Shown here one piece after another: positions 1 to 5,586 of a DNA stretch of 5,586 nt (its first letter is position 1; each line of letters opens with the position of its first letter). Source of the DNA: an uncultured bacterium (GTDB lineage Bacteria; Desulfobacterota; WTBG01); contig CALJBY010000165.1 of NCBI GenBank assembly GCA_938024025.1, positions 1 through 5,586 of the forward strand, read 5' to 3'. Position numbers and translations under genes: made by a program. The notes under the pieces are model-generated. The model worked only from the letters and a program-made list of their open reading frames with translations, had not been told where the DNA came from and did no database searches.

Positions 1-1205
1 GTCCCGGAAATTGTACCATACCCCCCCTTCGGTACCGATGAACAAACAGTAACCCCCGGTGCCACTATATCAGGAAAGATCCTTCGATTGCAGTTGCCGG
101 GACCGCGGCTGCTGAATAACGCTACCGAGTCAAAGGGGTTAGAGGCCCCCACAGCGATGGTCTCCGGATAGTTACCGGGACTCTCCCCGGAGAAAAACCA
201 TGGCCCTGAATTACCGGCAGAAAAGACGGGAATAATCCCTGCCTCCCGCCATGCCCGTATATCATCCTGTAACTCAGGAAGACACCAGGGAAAGGTATCA
301 AGCAATTTAAACCCCCAGGAGTTGTTAATGACATCGGGAACATCATCGGTTTCCGGATCACCGTCGGGATCCATGAACCATTGAAAAATGCTATGGACAT
401 CCGAGCTCAGGGCTTCATCACCAGCGTCATTCCAGATTCTCGCAGCAATCCACTGAGCCCCCGGAGCAACGCCGATGGGAGCACCACTACTTTCTCTTCC
501 CACTATGATACCAGCAACATGGGTTCCGTGTCCCGTCGCAGGACCAGCAGCATCAACCGGAAAGTCATGCTCACCATGGGGATCAAACCAGCTATTATTA
601 CCACCTCTGAATGAGTTCGCCAGATCAGCGTGTGTGACATCCACCCCTGTATCAATAATACCCACTACCACTCCGCTTCCATCGTATCCCCTCTCCCATA
701 CCTCGGGGGCCCTGATCTTTTCAATGTTCCATGAGTCACAGGTAGCGGTTTGGAGTGGTGCGATTGAAGAGAGGGAAGGTCGGGGGATGGAGAAGTCCTC
801 TGTTACTATCCCAACATCATCCCGTAGCGCTATTTTATGAATGACATGCGGGGTTGCTCTCAAGGCAAGGCCATTAAAAATCCAATAGGGGGTATACCTA
901 TCTACACGGCCTAATGATTGTTCTTGTTTAATGAAGTCAATAATACCCTGTGGTCTTTTTAAAGCAGTTTTTTTTAGGGACTCTATCACCCGCTTTAACC
1001 GTGATCTTTTTTCCCCTCTTGGAATGTCCCGTGTTTCCCGTGGCAGATCTGTCTGTACTGACATCCGGACAATTACCGGAACCATGGTACTTGAAGCCTT
1101 TTTTCCCAGTACCTCAGATAATCCCCGGGATAATTCTCCCGCAGATGACGGATTCCAGTTCAACACGAGTATAATACAGATAATCATTCCTGTTATGTTC
1201 TTCAT
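1..1205 (-). CDS. Secreted bacillopeptidase F-like subtilisin protease (S8), 3' end cut by window
   Basis: Predicted exported serine endopeptidase of the subtilase family (MEROPS S8), most like the bacillopeptidase F subgroup. The frame is open from ATG at 1205 to the left edge: 401 full codons and no stop. Residues 1-22 look like a short signal peptide (hydrophobic stretch GMIICIILVL). Residues 43-140 resemble the Bpr propeptide, with a VPVIVRM strand, a basic helix and an NGLALRATPHVI segment. The catalytic domain starts near 158. Asp185 lies in GIIDTGVD, His226 in GHGTHVAG, and the oxyanion Asn332 in VFSAGNSGP. DVINNSWG (291-298), IGVAPGAQWIAAR and DIVAPGV are also typical of Bpr relatives. 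The frame ends in ISG plus the first two bases of a Thr codon, so the catalytic Ser of GTSMA should be just outside. A GAGAG ribosome site sits 7 bases before ATG. The start is 19 bases after the preceding stop, suggesting co-transcription. Family is secure; subgroup is from remembered motifs; substrate is unknown. Confidence 0.93.
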   Translation of the reverse strand, partial: MKNITGMIICIILVLNWNPSSAGELSRGLSEVLGKKASSTMVPVIVRMSVQTDLPRETRDIPRGEKRSRLKRVIESLKKTALKRPQGIIDFIKQEQSLGRVDRYTPYWIFNGLALRATPHVIHKIALRDDVGIVTEDFSIPRPSLSSIAPLQTATCDSWNIEKIRAPEVWERGYDGSGVVVGIIDTGVDVTHADLANSFRGGNNSWFDPHGEHDFPVDAAGPATGHGTHVAGIIVGRESSGAPIGVAPGAQWIAARIWNDAGDEALSSDVHSIFQWFMDPDGDPETDDVPDVINNSWGFKLLDTFPWCLPELQDDIRAWREAGIIPVFSAGNSGPWFFSGESPGNYPETIAVGASNPFDSVALFSSRGPGNCNRRIFPDIVAPGVTVCSSVPKGGYGTISG

Positions 1206-1224
1206 AATGCTTCTCTCAGTCTCT

Positions 1225-1614
1225 TCACTGTTCCGGAATCCAGTTTTCACGTACCCTGAGCAACCGCGCACGCAAAGCGTAGATGAAACGGTAATTATAG
1301 ATCACCACCCTGCAAACATTCCGGTATGATGGTATAAGTCCAAAAATAAAGCCGGGATAATCATCTTGCAGGGGAAGATACATCAGGGCAAAAAAGAGAA
1401 AATCGGTGTAAAATGCATCAGTGGCGGGCGAACAGAAGCGCCCTTCTTCGTCACAAACATAAACCTCTCCATCGGAGAACCCAACAAAGGCACTATAGGG
1501 GAAAAGTTTCCATAAGGTGTTATCGATGTAATGAGGTTCATTGGTCTCTGCTTGAACCAGGGGGGAAAAAGCAAGCAACAGCACTATTGAGCATCTTAGA
1601 CAAATCTTTTTCAT
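1225..1614 (-). CDS. Small secreted protein of unknown family, between two subtilases
   Basis: 129 residues; I do not recognise the family. Residues 1-22 form a good Sec signal peptide: basic MKK, then a hydrophobic core VLLLAFSPL, and an A-x-A-like VQA|E cleavage site. There is no lipobox cysteine at the cleavage point, so it is probably a soluble periplasmic or secreted protein of about 107 residues. The mature part is rich in aromatics. It contains Cys54 and Cys61 bracketing an acidic loop (CDEEGRFC) and a third Cys101, so one disulfide is possible. The segment TDFLFFALMYLPL (70-82) is hydrophobic but interrupted, and more likely buried than transmembrane. The last 20 residues are basic (YALRARLLRVRENW). 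The stop lies 19 bases before the next protease start. No clear Shine-Dalgarno site precedes ATG, and an inserted element ends only 11 bases upstream. Reality is supported by the signal peptide, the tight spacing and the shared orientation. A role with the proteases (inhibitor, chaperone or cargo) is speculation. Confidence 0.8.
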   Translation of the reverse strand: MKKICLRCSIVLLLAFSPLVQAETNEPHYIDNTLWKLFPYSAFVGFSDGEVYVCDEEGRFCSPATDAFYTDFLFFALMYLPLQDDYPGFIFGLIPSYRNVCRVVIYNYRFIYALRARLLRVRENWIPEQ

Positions 1615-1625
1615 AACGCAACATT

Positions 1626-1778
1626 GATGGTCCCGTAAAAAGTCGGGAAACGGGCGACAAAGTAAAAAGCTTCAAATTCAAGGCGCGCAAATCCTGAGGA
1701 ATGAGGCGCACTTACTGGTGCGCCGCAGTGACGAAGGATGCAGCGCAACACAGAAGTTGGACTTTTTACGAAGTCGTC
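1626..1778. mobile_element. MITE-like palindromic element, 153 bp, non-coding
   Basis: The two ends form an imperfect inverted repeat. The left reads GATGGTCCCGTAAAAAGTC; the right, reverse-complemented, reads GACGACTTCGTAAAAAGTC. The inner 11 bases CGTAAAAAGTC are identical. The interior is also palindromic: GCGCGCAAATCCT (1684-1696) faces AGGATGCAGCGC (1735-1746), and the centre is a perfect 7-base stem (1705-1711 with 1718-1724). No open reading frame of substance lies inside, so mobility would need a transposase from elsewhere. The AACATT direct repeats outside fit target duplication. A smaller relative at 3235-3327 shares the right-hand end. I remember very similar dispersed repeats from Desulfobacterota genomes, which could not be checked here. 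It separates the 421-residue protease from the small secreted protein. Confidence 0.75.
1705..1724. repeat. Central perfect hairpin of the MITE-like element
   Basis: GGCGCAC pairs with GTGCGCC across a six-base loop. It is G+C rich and sits at the middle of the larger palindrome. There is no following T-run on either strand, so it is not a standard intrinsic terminator, although it could slow transcription or stabilise RNA ends. Confidence 0.7.
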
Positions 1779-1811
1779 AACATTCCCCGTTGGATGGAGA
1801 CATGAACTACA

Positions 1812-3077
1812 TCAATAGGAAACGGCCGCATAAGCATCAACCAGTCCATAGCCGTATCGTTCATCCCACCCGGGTACTCCCAAATCTTCTGCGGTCTCCT
1901 GCAGCACCTGCCTGATCTCATCGGGCCCATATTCAGGATGGCGTGATTTAATAAGGGCCGCCACTCCGGCTACATGGGGAGCAGCCATAGAGGTACCCGT
2001 AGCATAACAGGGACCCCACTCAAAACCGAAAAACCCGGATCTCTCAAAACACTCCTGTAAAATTCCATCACCAATGCCATCACCATTTTGATCCTCATTG
2101 AGACTTCCACCGGGGGCTACCAGATCAAGGGCTACGCCATAATTGGAATAATTGGTAAGGGTCTTGTCATAGTTCACCGCACCCACTGCTATACAGTTCT
2201 CGAAGGCAGCAGGATAGATGACTTCACCCATCCCATCATTGCCTGCGGCAGCCACTATCGTCACCCCTTTTCCGTAGGCATAATTGACGGCATCCTCCAT
2301 AGCTCGGGAATAAAAAAATCCACCCAGACTTAAATTTATAATATCAGCGCCATGGTTGGCCGCCCACCGTATACCGTGGATAATCCAAGAATTGAGTCCC
2401 TCCCCGGTAAACCATAATACCTTAACGGGAAGGATCTTTGTTTTAAAAGCAATCCCTGCGGTGCCGATCCCATTATTGGTCTCTTGCCCTATGATACCTG
2501 CGACAATGGTGCCATGACTTTCAAAATCAAGGCCACCGCGGGTTTTCCATATGGCATTGTAACCAAGCAGAACCCGATTGTCCAACCTGCTACCAAAACT
2601 ATCATTCCCAAAGGGATTCACTCCCGTATCAACTACCGCAACCGTTACACCCTCTCCTGTACTAACATCCCATGCATCAGGCAGGTTGATCAAGGGTAAA
2701 TTCCACTGTAAGGGGTAGTTCTCATCGTCCGGTGTAATTTGGAAAGAGTAGTAATAATTCGGTTCTGCGTATTCGATCTCAGCCCTTTTTCCATAGGCTT
2801 CTGCCATCTCCCATTCTTTGCCAGGAGCAATAGAAATGATCTGATAGCTATTTTCATATCCCCCCCGTACTTCAGATACCGCGAAGTTACGGTGAAGGGC
2901 AGCCGCCCGTTCGCGGGAAACGTTCTCTTTATACTTGACGAGTAACTCTCCCGGAAAGAACGGTCGATGACTATTGGCGAGAACACTTTGGATGTCAGTT
3001 GAATCGGCCTTGGCAGCATACCGTATACCAAAGAGTAACCCCATCAGCACAATCGCCACACAACACACTCGTTTCAT
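1812..3077 (-). CDS. Secreted subtilisin-like serine protease (S8A) with propeptide, complete
   Basis: Exported serine endopeptidase, 421 residues. Residues 1-24 are a signal peptide (KR, hydrophobic VAIVLMGLLFGI, cleavage near AKA|D). Residues 41-112 form an inhibitor-I9/fervidolysin-type propeptide, with FPGELLVKYK, a RERAAALHRNF helix and an IEYAEPNYYY end strand; it would fold the enzyme and block it until cleaved. The catalytic domain spans about 123-420: Asp150 (VAVVDTGVN), His188 (SHGTIVAG), oxyanion Asn280 (AAAGNDG) and Ser363 (GTSMAAPHVAG). All are intact. The insertion DQNGDGIGDG (329-338) resembles a calcium-binding loop, known to me from fervidolysin-like subtilases. The protein stops right after the final helix, with no PPC, cell-wall or sorting domain, so it is a minimal form. 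AGGGT lies about 4 bases before ATG as a ribosome site. Downstream, an inserted element separates it from the small secreted gene; without that element the gap would be 38 bases. Family certain; substrate unknown. Confidence 0.97.
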   Translation of the reverse strand: MKRVCCVAIVLMGLLFGIRYAAKADSTDIQSVLANSHRPFFPGELLVKYKENVSRERAAALHRNFAVSEVRGGYENSYQIISIAPGKEWEMAEAYGKRAEIEYAEPNYYYSFQITPDDENYPLQWNLPLINLPDAWDVSTGEGVTVAVVDTGVNPFGNDSFGSRLDNRVLLGYNAIWKTRGGLDFESHGTIVAGIIGQETNNGIGTAGIAFKTKILPVKVLWFTGEGLNSWIIHGIRWAANHGADIINLSLGGFFYSRAMEDAVNYAYGKGVTIVAAAGNDGMGEVIYPAAFENCIAVGAVNYDKTLTNYSNYGVALDLVAPGGSLNEDQNGDGIGDGILQECFERSGFFGFEWGPCYATGTSMAAPHVAGVAALIKSRHPEYGPDEIRQVLQETAEDLGVPGWDERYGYGLVDAYAAVSY

Positions 3078-3175
3078 TTCTACCCTACTCTTTCTGGTTA
3101 CTATGGTTGTTATCCTGTGTACATTTCACGTAGCATCTAATGAATAACATATTAGCTGCATTCTTGCCACGCTTC

Positions 3176-3208
3176 CACTTTCGGGAACACTTCCGGGACA
3201 CTACAGGG
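3176..3208. repeat. Degenerate short tandem repeat, three units
   Basis: Three adjacent units read CACTTTCGGGAA, CACTTCCGGGA and CACTACAGGG. Only the first two match well. This may be a remnant of a repeat array or of a mobile-element end. It lies in the presumed leader of the protease gene, about 100-130 bases upstream of ATG. Confidence 0.4.
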
Positions 3209-3234
3209 CAAGGGCAGGCAACCCTACAAACATG

Positions 3235-3327
3235 CATGGACCCGTAAAGCATAAAAACAGCTTGTCGGACTGCCTGGACGTGTGACGAGAAAAGAGGGAA
3301 CACAGCCGGATTTTTTACGAAGTCATT
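3235..3327. mobile_element. Small MITE-like element, about 93 bp, related to the one at 1626-1778
   Basis: The left end reads CATGGACCCGTAAA; the right end, reverse-complemented, reads AATGACTTCGTAAAAAA. They share the CGTAAA core in inverted orientation. The right end closely matches that of the larger element: AACACAG, a short variable stretch, then GGAnTTTTTACGAAGTC, in the same orientation (3299-3324 compared with 1747-1775). The interior is different and shorter, and no direct repeats are obvious at its edges, so it is an older or internally deleted member. It lies between a candidate promoter at 3332-3360 and the protease start, so protease mRNA may carry it in its leader. Confidence 0.6.
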
Positions 3328-3331
3328 AAAA

Positions 3332-3360
3332 ATTATAATCTGCTTATCCACAAAAATCCA
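3332..3360 (-). promoter_or_regulatory. Candidate sigma-70-type promoter for the 421-residue protease
   Basis: Read on the minus strand there is a perfect TATAAT at 3337-3332. Seventeen bases upstream is TGGATT (3360-3355), matching the TTGACA consensus at only three of six positions. Transcription would begin near 3325 and give a leader of about 250 bases crossing the small inverted-end element. The local sequence is A+T rich, so the -10 match may be chance. Confidence 0.3.
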
Positions 3361-3436
3361 GTAACCCTGATGAAAAGAGGCTTCATGAGTAGTTCTAACC
3401 AAACATGTTTGACCGGTTTAATGCATCGCAAGCCAG

Positions 3437-3522
3437 GCTTTGTAATCAGGGTCAAGAAGCATGTATCTGAAAAAAAATAATTAAACTCCGGGAAGCCCCG
3501 CCTTGCTTGCCCGATTACAAGC
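3437..3522. repeat. Imperfect long inverted repeat, inner pair
   Basis: The left arm (3437-3456) contains GCTT, GTAATC, GGG and CAAG in order, with single extra bases between the blocks. The right arm (3506-3522) is the reverse complement of GCTTGTAATCGGGCAAG. About 17 positions pair, with three one-base bulges and a loop near 49 bases. The right arm also forms its own small stem, GCTTG (3505-3509) with CAAGC (3518-3522). No gene is involved. Confidence 0.55.
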
Positions 3523-3556
3523 GAAGCTTATTTAACTAGGGTAGGCGAGGAGCTTC
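3492..3556. repeat. Overlapping imperfect palindrome, GAAGC...GCTTC
   Basis: GAAGCCCCGCCT (3492-3503) faces AGGCGAGGAGCTTC (3543-3556), giving a 12-base stem with a two-base bulge. It overlaps the right arm of the preceding inverted repeat, so the two foldings are partly exclusive. The right arm ends 8 bases before the REPIN, making this a composite palindromic cluster. Confidence 0.5.
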
Positions 3557-3563
3557 AATTTTC

Positions 3564-3615
3564 GGTAGGAGCGCATTCATGCGCGATGCATTCGTGGCTT
3601 AAAGCCGCTCCTACC
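3564..3615. repeat. REP doublet (REPIN)
   Basis: Two inverted REP-like units share the head GTAGGAGCG. Unit one starts at 3565 and holds its own stem GCGCAT/ATGCGC (3571-3584). Unit two, read on the minus strand from 3614, holds the stem GGCTT/AAGCC (3596-3606). The outer arms, GGTAGGAGCG (3564-3573) and CGCTCCTACC (3606-3615), are perfectly complementary. The GTAGGAGCG head followed by a small GC hairpin is the pattern of REP sequences mobilised by RAYT (TnpA-REP, Y1-type) transposases, as described in Pseudomonas and other bacteria. No such transposase is in this window. It lies about 110 bases past the receptor stop, a typical intergenic position, where it may protect the 3' end of receptor mRNA. 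Confidence 0.8.
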
Positions 3616-3723
3616 ATAACTCTACCTGAAAGAGAAATGTTCAGATGTAGTTGCGTAAGAACCTCACGTCAAGAAGGTACCGTTGTATTGGGTGTCAACT
3701 GGAGAATTACGGATAAGCAGAAA

Positions 3724-5586
3724 TTAAAATTTATACTGGAGAGAAAAGAAGACACCCCTTCCTGCCCCATCAATAGTACTGTAACGGCCGCGGGAGCTAT
3801 ACGTTTCTTTAGTCGCATTCCGTATCTTAACTGCCATTTCCATTCGGTCATCAAAGATGGGTTTAAAAAAGAGATTTACATCCATGAGGAAGTAGGGAGA
3901 GAGGCTGCCCCTTCTCGAGTAGAAAGGATTTTCTCCCAATTCCCTCTTCATATAGTAAGAAAAGTGAAGGTTTGTCGTAAGATAATCAAAGAGTTTATAA
4001 TTGAGGCCCCAGTGAAACATACCCCGCGGTGATTTCAGAGAACTCTCGAAGGTAAGCTGGAGCGGTTCACTCAGATCTGGACCGGAAATGGTAAATTCAG
4101 AGCGAAGGTCATCCATGTTTTTGAAAAGGTAGGTGATATCGGTATAAAAAGAAAGCGGGGTAATAGGCTGGTAGGATGCCGAAAATTCTATCCCCTTTAC
4201 ATGATCACGTCCGCGATTGCGCACTACTCCAAATGCAACCTCTTCAATTATGTCCTTTAACTTATTATAGAAAAAGTTACACTTGAGCGAGAGGGTTTCT
4301 CTATACTGGTACCCCAACTCCACCTCCCAGCTTTCAATCTTCTCTGTGTCCAGGTTGGTCTCATTGACCACCAGAAAGCGGGACGGGGTGCGGAAGGCCC
4401 TCCCGTAGAGCAGCTTAAGGTTGAAATCATCCAGGAAAGACCAGCTGATGCCAATCCGGGGGCTCACAGAACTATCGTAGTCCTCTGGCTCATCAAAACG
4501 CACACCAGCTGTTAACTCCAGGTTGTCTGTTATCCTGTATTTATCCTGAAAGTAAAATGAATAGAGGTAGGTGTTAAATGACGGAATGATGGTAAAGGAC
4601 GGATTAGTAAAAAAATCGAGTTGCCACTTCGTCCTGTTTGCCTCATTATATTTTATTGAGGACCCCAATGTCATAAAGTGGTTCTTCAAGAGATTGAAGT
4701 CATACTCACCTTCAAAACCGTACTGCCAGTTGTCAACCTTCAGGGTATACCAAAAAGACTCTTCATACGCTTCAAAATACTCGGCGTAACCCGTGAGCAG
4801 AAGATTCGACGATGACCCAATCTCTTTATTATAGGTGGCCTGTATAAAGGAGAAGGGAGTATATTCTTCGCCATGAAAACTGCGTCGCGGGGTGTTCAGA
4901 AAATTGCGCATCTGTTCGACAACCCGCTCACCCAAAGGCTGCCCGGCACCTACCTCCCTAAGTCCGGGAGCCAACAGGGAGGAAAGATATGACCGCAGCG
5001 GATTTACGTCAAACTGGGTATGATTTCTGTACCGGGTATATCTCCCTGAAATTTCCAGGTCTTCTTTAAAGCGCAGCTTGCCGTAAAAATCTGTGCCATG
5101 GTCCTGTTTCCTGTCATTGAGTCCCGGGAGGTTGTGTTGAAACCCCTTGGTCGTAGTATAGTTCGCCGATAACAGGACATCTACGTCACGTTTATTATAG
5201 CCGGTGAGCAGTTTATAGCGCTGGGTATCAAAGGTGCCGGCCTCAACACCGACAAGCGTCCCCTGAACATCTTTTCCCTTTTTTGTCACCAGATTTACAA
5301 CACCCGAAAAGGCGTCAGCTCCCCAGAGGGCAGAACCCGGACCTCTCACAATCTCAATCTTTTCTATGTAGTTGAGGGATAAATCCCATTCCCGGGGATA
5401 GTCTCTGGTGGAGGTTTCATTGGAGAACGGAACACCGTCCATCAACACCAGAAAAGAATCCGGCATGCCCCGCAGGTAAATCCTGTTTTTGATCTCACTT
5501 CGATCTGAAAAGAACCCGGGTACACTGTCAAGCGCATCTTTCAGAGTGATGTACCGTTTCAGTTCTTCGCCCGCAATGATGGTGAC
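3724..5586 (-). CDS. TonB-dependent outer-membrane receptor, N-terminus beyond window
   Basis: Outer-membrane active transporter energised by TonB-ExbB-ExbD, normally for siderophores, cobalamin or other scarce ligands. The open frame fills the window to its right edge, giving 620 visible residues. A Met at visible residue 41 is internal: the codons before it read VTIIAGEELKRYITLKDALD, which is plug-domain sequence, so the true start, signal peptide and TonB box lie upstream. The plug continues through YLRGMPDSFLVLMDGVPF, IEIVRGPGS (78-85) and ALWGADAFSGVVNLVTKKG (86-104). From about 110 onward is the 22-strand barrel, with alternating aromatic strands and long polar loops. The C-terminus, FFSLQYKF, ends in the Phe used for outer-membrane insertion. 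The layout is like the BtuB/CirA class, but no sequence seen here fixes the ligand. No Fur box or riboswitch can be judged because the 5' region is missing. No partner transport genes are in the window. Confidence 0.95.
   Translation of the reverse strand, partial: VTIIAGEELKRYITLKDALDSVPGFFSDRSEIKNRIYLRGMPDSFLVLMDGVPFSNETSTRDYPREWDLSLNYIEKIEIVRGPGSALWGADAFSGVVNLVTKKGKDVQGTLVGVEAGTFDTQRYKLLTGYNKRDVDVLLSANYTTTKGFQHNLPGLNDRKQDHGTDFYGKLRFKEDLEISGRYTRYRNHTQFDVNPLRSYLSSLLAPGLREVGAGQPLGERVVEQMRNFLNTPRRSFHGEEYTPFSFIQATYNKEIGSSSNLLLTGYAEYFEAYEESFWYTLKVDNWQYGFEGEYDFNLLKNHFMTLGSSIKYNEANRTKWQLDFFTNPSFTIIPSFNTYLYSFYFQDKYRITDNLELTAGVRFDEPEDYDSSVSPRIGISWSFLDDFNLKLLYGRAFRTPSRFLVVNETNLDTEKIESWEVELGYQYRETLSLKCNFFYNKLKDIIEEVAFGVVRNRGRDHVKGIEFSASYQPITPLSFYTDITYLFKNMDDLRSEFTISGPDLSEPLQLTFESSLKSPRGMFHWGLNYKLFDYLTTNLHFSYYMKRELGENPFYSRRGSLSPYFLMDVNLFFKPIFDDRMEMAVKIRNATKETYSSRGRYSTIDGAGRGVFFSLQYKF

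Larger units (their letters stand above)
1620..1784. repeat. AACATT direct repeats flanking the inserted element
   Basis: AACATT occurs at 1620-1625 and again at 1779-1784, immediately outside the inverted-end element at 1626-1778. With the preceding C it is a 7-base match, but that C at 1778 overlaps the element's end. The likeliest reading is a 6-base target-site duplication made on insertion. The word is close to a palindrome (AAYRTT), so part of the match could instead belong to the inverted ends. Confidence 0.6.
3078..3723. other. Gene-free, repeat-rich spacer between receptor and protease
   Basis: No convincing coding region was found on either strand in these 646 bases. The longest minus-strand frame (3085-3402) runs through the small inverted-end element, is basic and low in family-like motifs, and is rejected. 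The spacer holds a tandem repeat, a MITE-like element, nested inverted repeats and a REPIN, listed separately. The stretch 3616-3723 next to the receptor stop shows no hairpin followed by a T-run, so no intrinsic terminator for the receptor is evident unless the REPIN serves. Confidence 0.7.

Noticed and set aside
122..840. Several open frames opposite to or out of phase with the left-hand protease
   Set aside because: The frame running from 1205 to the left edge carries all subtilase motifs without interruption; the others are shadows of it.
1..1205. Possibility that the left-hand protease is a pseudogene because its serine motif is missing
   Set aside because: The frame is open right up to the window edge and stops at Ser-Gly-Thr, exactly where the serine should follow. 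The absence is due to window truncation, not to a mutation.
1705..1724. Intrinsic terminator after the 421-residue protease
   Set aside because: The hairpin is strong but has no T-run on either strand, and it is explained by the palindromic centre of the inserted element.
3154..3169. Possible sigma-54 promoter (TGGCA...GC with GG-N10-GC spacing) on the minus strand upstream of the protease
   Set aside because: Only the GG and GC pairs fit; the -12 element lacks TT before GC. No enhancer-binding sites or regulator are visible, so the match is too weak.
3085..3402. Minus-strand frame of 105 residues just upstream of the protease
   Set aside because: It crosses the MITE-like element, the tandem repeat and a candidate promoter. 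It has no family motifs, and its composition looks like translated repeat sequence.
1615..3723. CRISPR array or tandem regulatory array
   Set aside because: The repeats in the spacers are inverted or differ from one another; there are no regularly spaced direct repeats with unique spacers.
3586..4032. Plus-strand frame of 148 residues, with a barrel-like piece (VVLGVNWRITDKQKLKF) near 3688-3738
   Set aside because: Most of it is antisense to the receptor's C-terminus and it begins inside the REPIN. The porin-like look is confined to about 20 residues with no supporting context, so chance is likelier than a porin remnant.

Overview
The window comes from a Gram-negative bacterium. A TonB-dependent outer-membrane receptor ending in the usual aromatic residue requires an outer membrane, and three further genes encode exported proteins. 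The intergenic spacers carry short palindromic mobile elements with CGTAAAAAGTC-type inverted ends. From memory, these resemble repeats common in Desulfobacterota and similar environmental lineages, so that placement is a guess and not a demonstrated affiliation. G+C looks mid-range by eye.

All four supported genes lie on the minus strand, so transcription runs from high to low coordinates. In that order they are: (1) 5586-3724, a TonB-dependent receptor whose N-terminus lies beyond the right edge; (2) 3077-1812, a complete 421-residue secreted subtilase with propeptide and catalytic Asp150, His188, Asn280 and Ser363; (3) 1614-1225, a 129-residue secreted protein of unknown family; (4) 1205-1, a second, bacillopeptidase F-like subtilase. 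Gene 4 is cut by the left edge exactly at the Gly-Thr that precedes its catalytic serine.

The 646-base spacer between receptor and first protease (3078-3723) holds no convincing gene. It is packed with repeats: a degenerate tandem repeat (3176-3208), a small inverted-end element (3235-3327), nested imperfect inverted repeats (3437-3556) and a REP doublet or REPIN (3564-3615). A second, larger inverted-end element (1626-1778) fills most of the gap between the first protease and the small secreted protein. It is flanked by a perfect 6-base direct repeat, AACATT. Removing it and one copy of the direct repeat leaves only 38 bases between the two genes.

The main inference is that protease, small secreted protein and second protease were a compact three-gene export cassette, into which a MITE-like element later inserted a few bases upstream of the small gene's start. 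The two proteases belong to different subtilase subgroups, so they are probably not a simple recent duplication. Nothing in the sequence proves that the three proteins act together. The receptor may be functionally separate, because a repeat-rich spacer divides it from the cassette.
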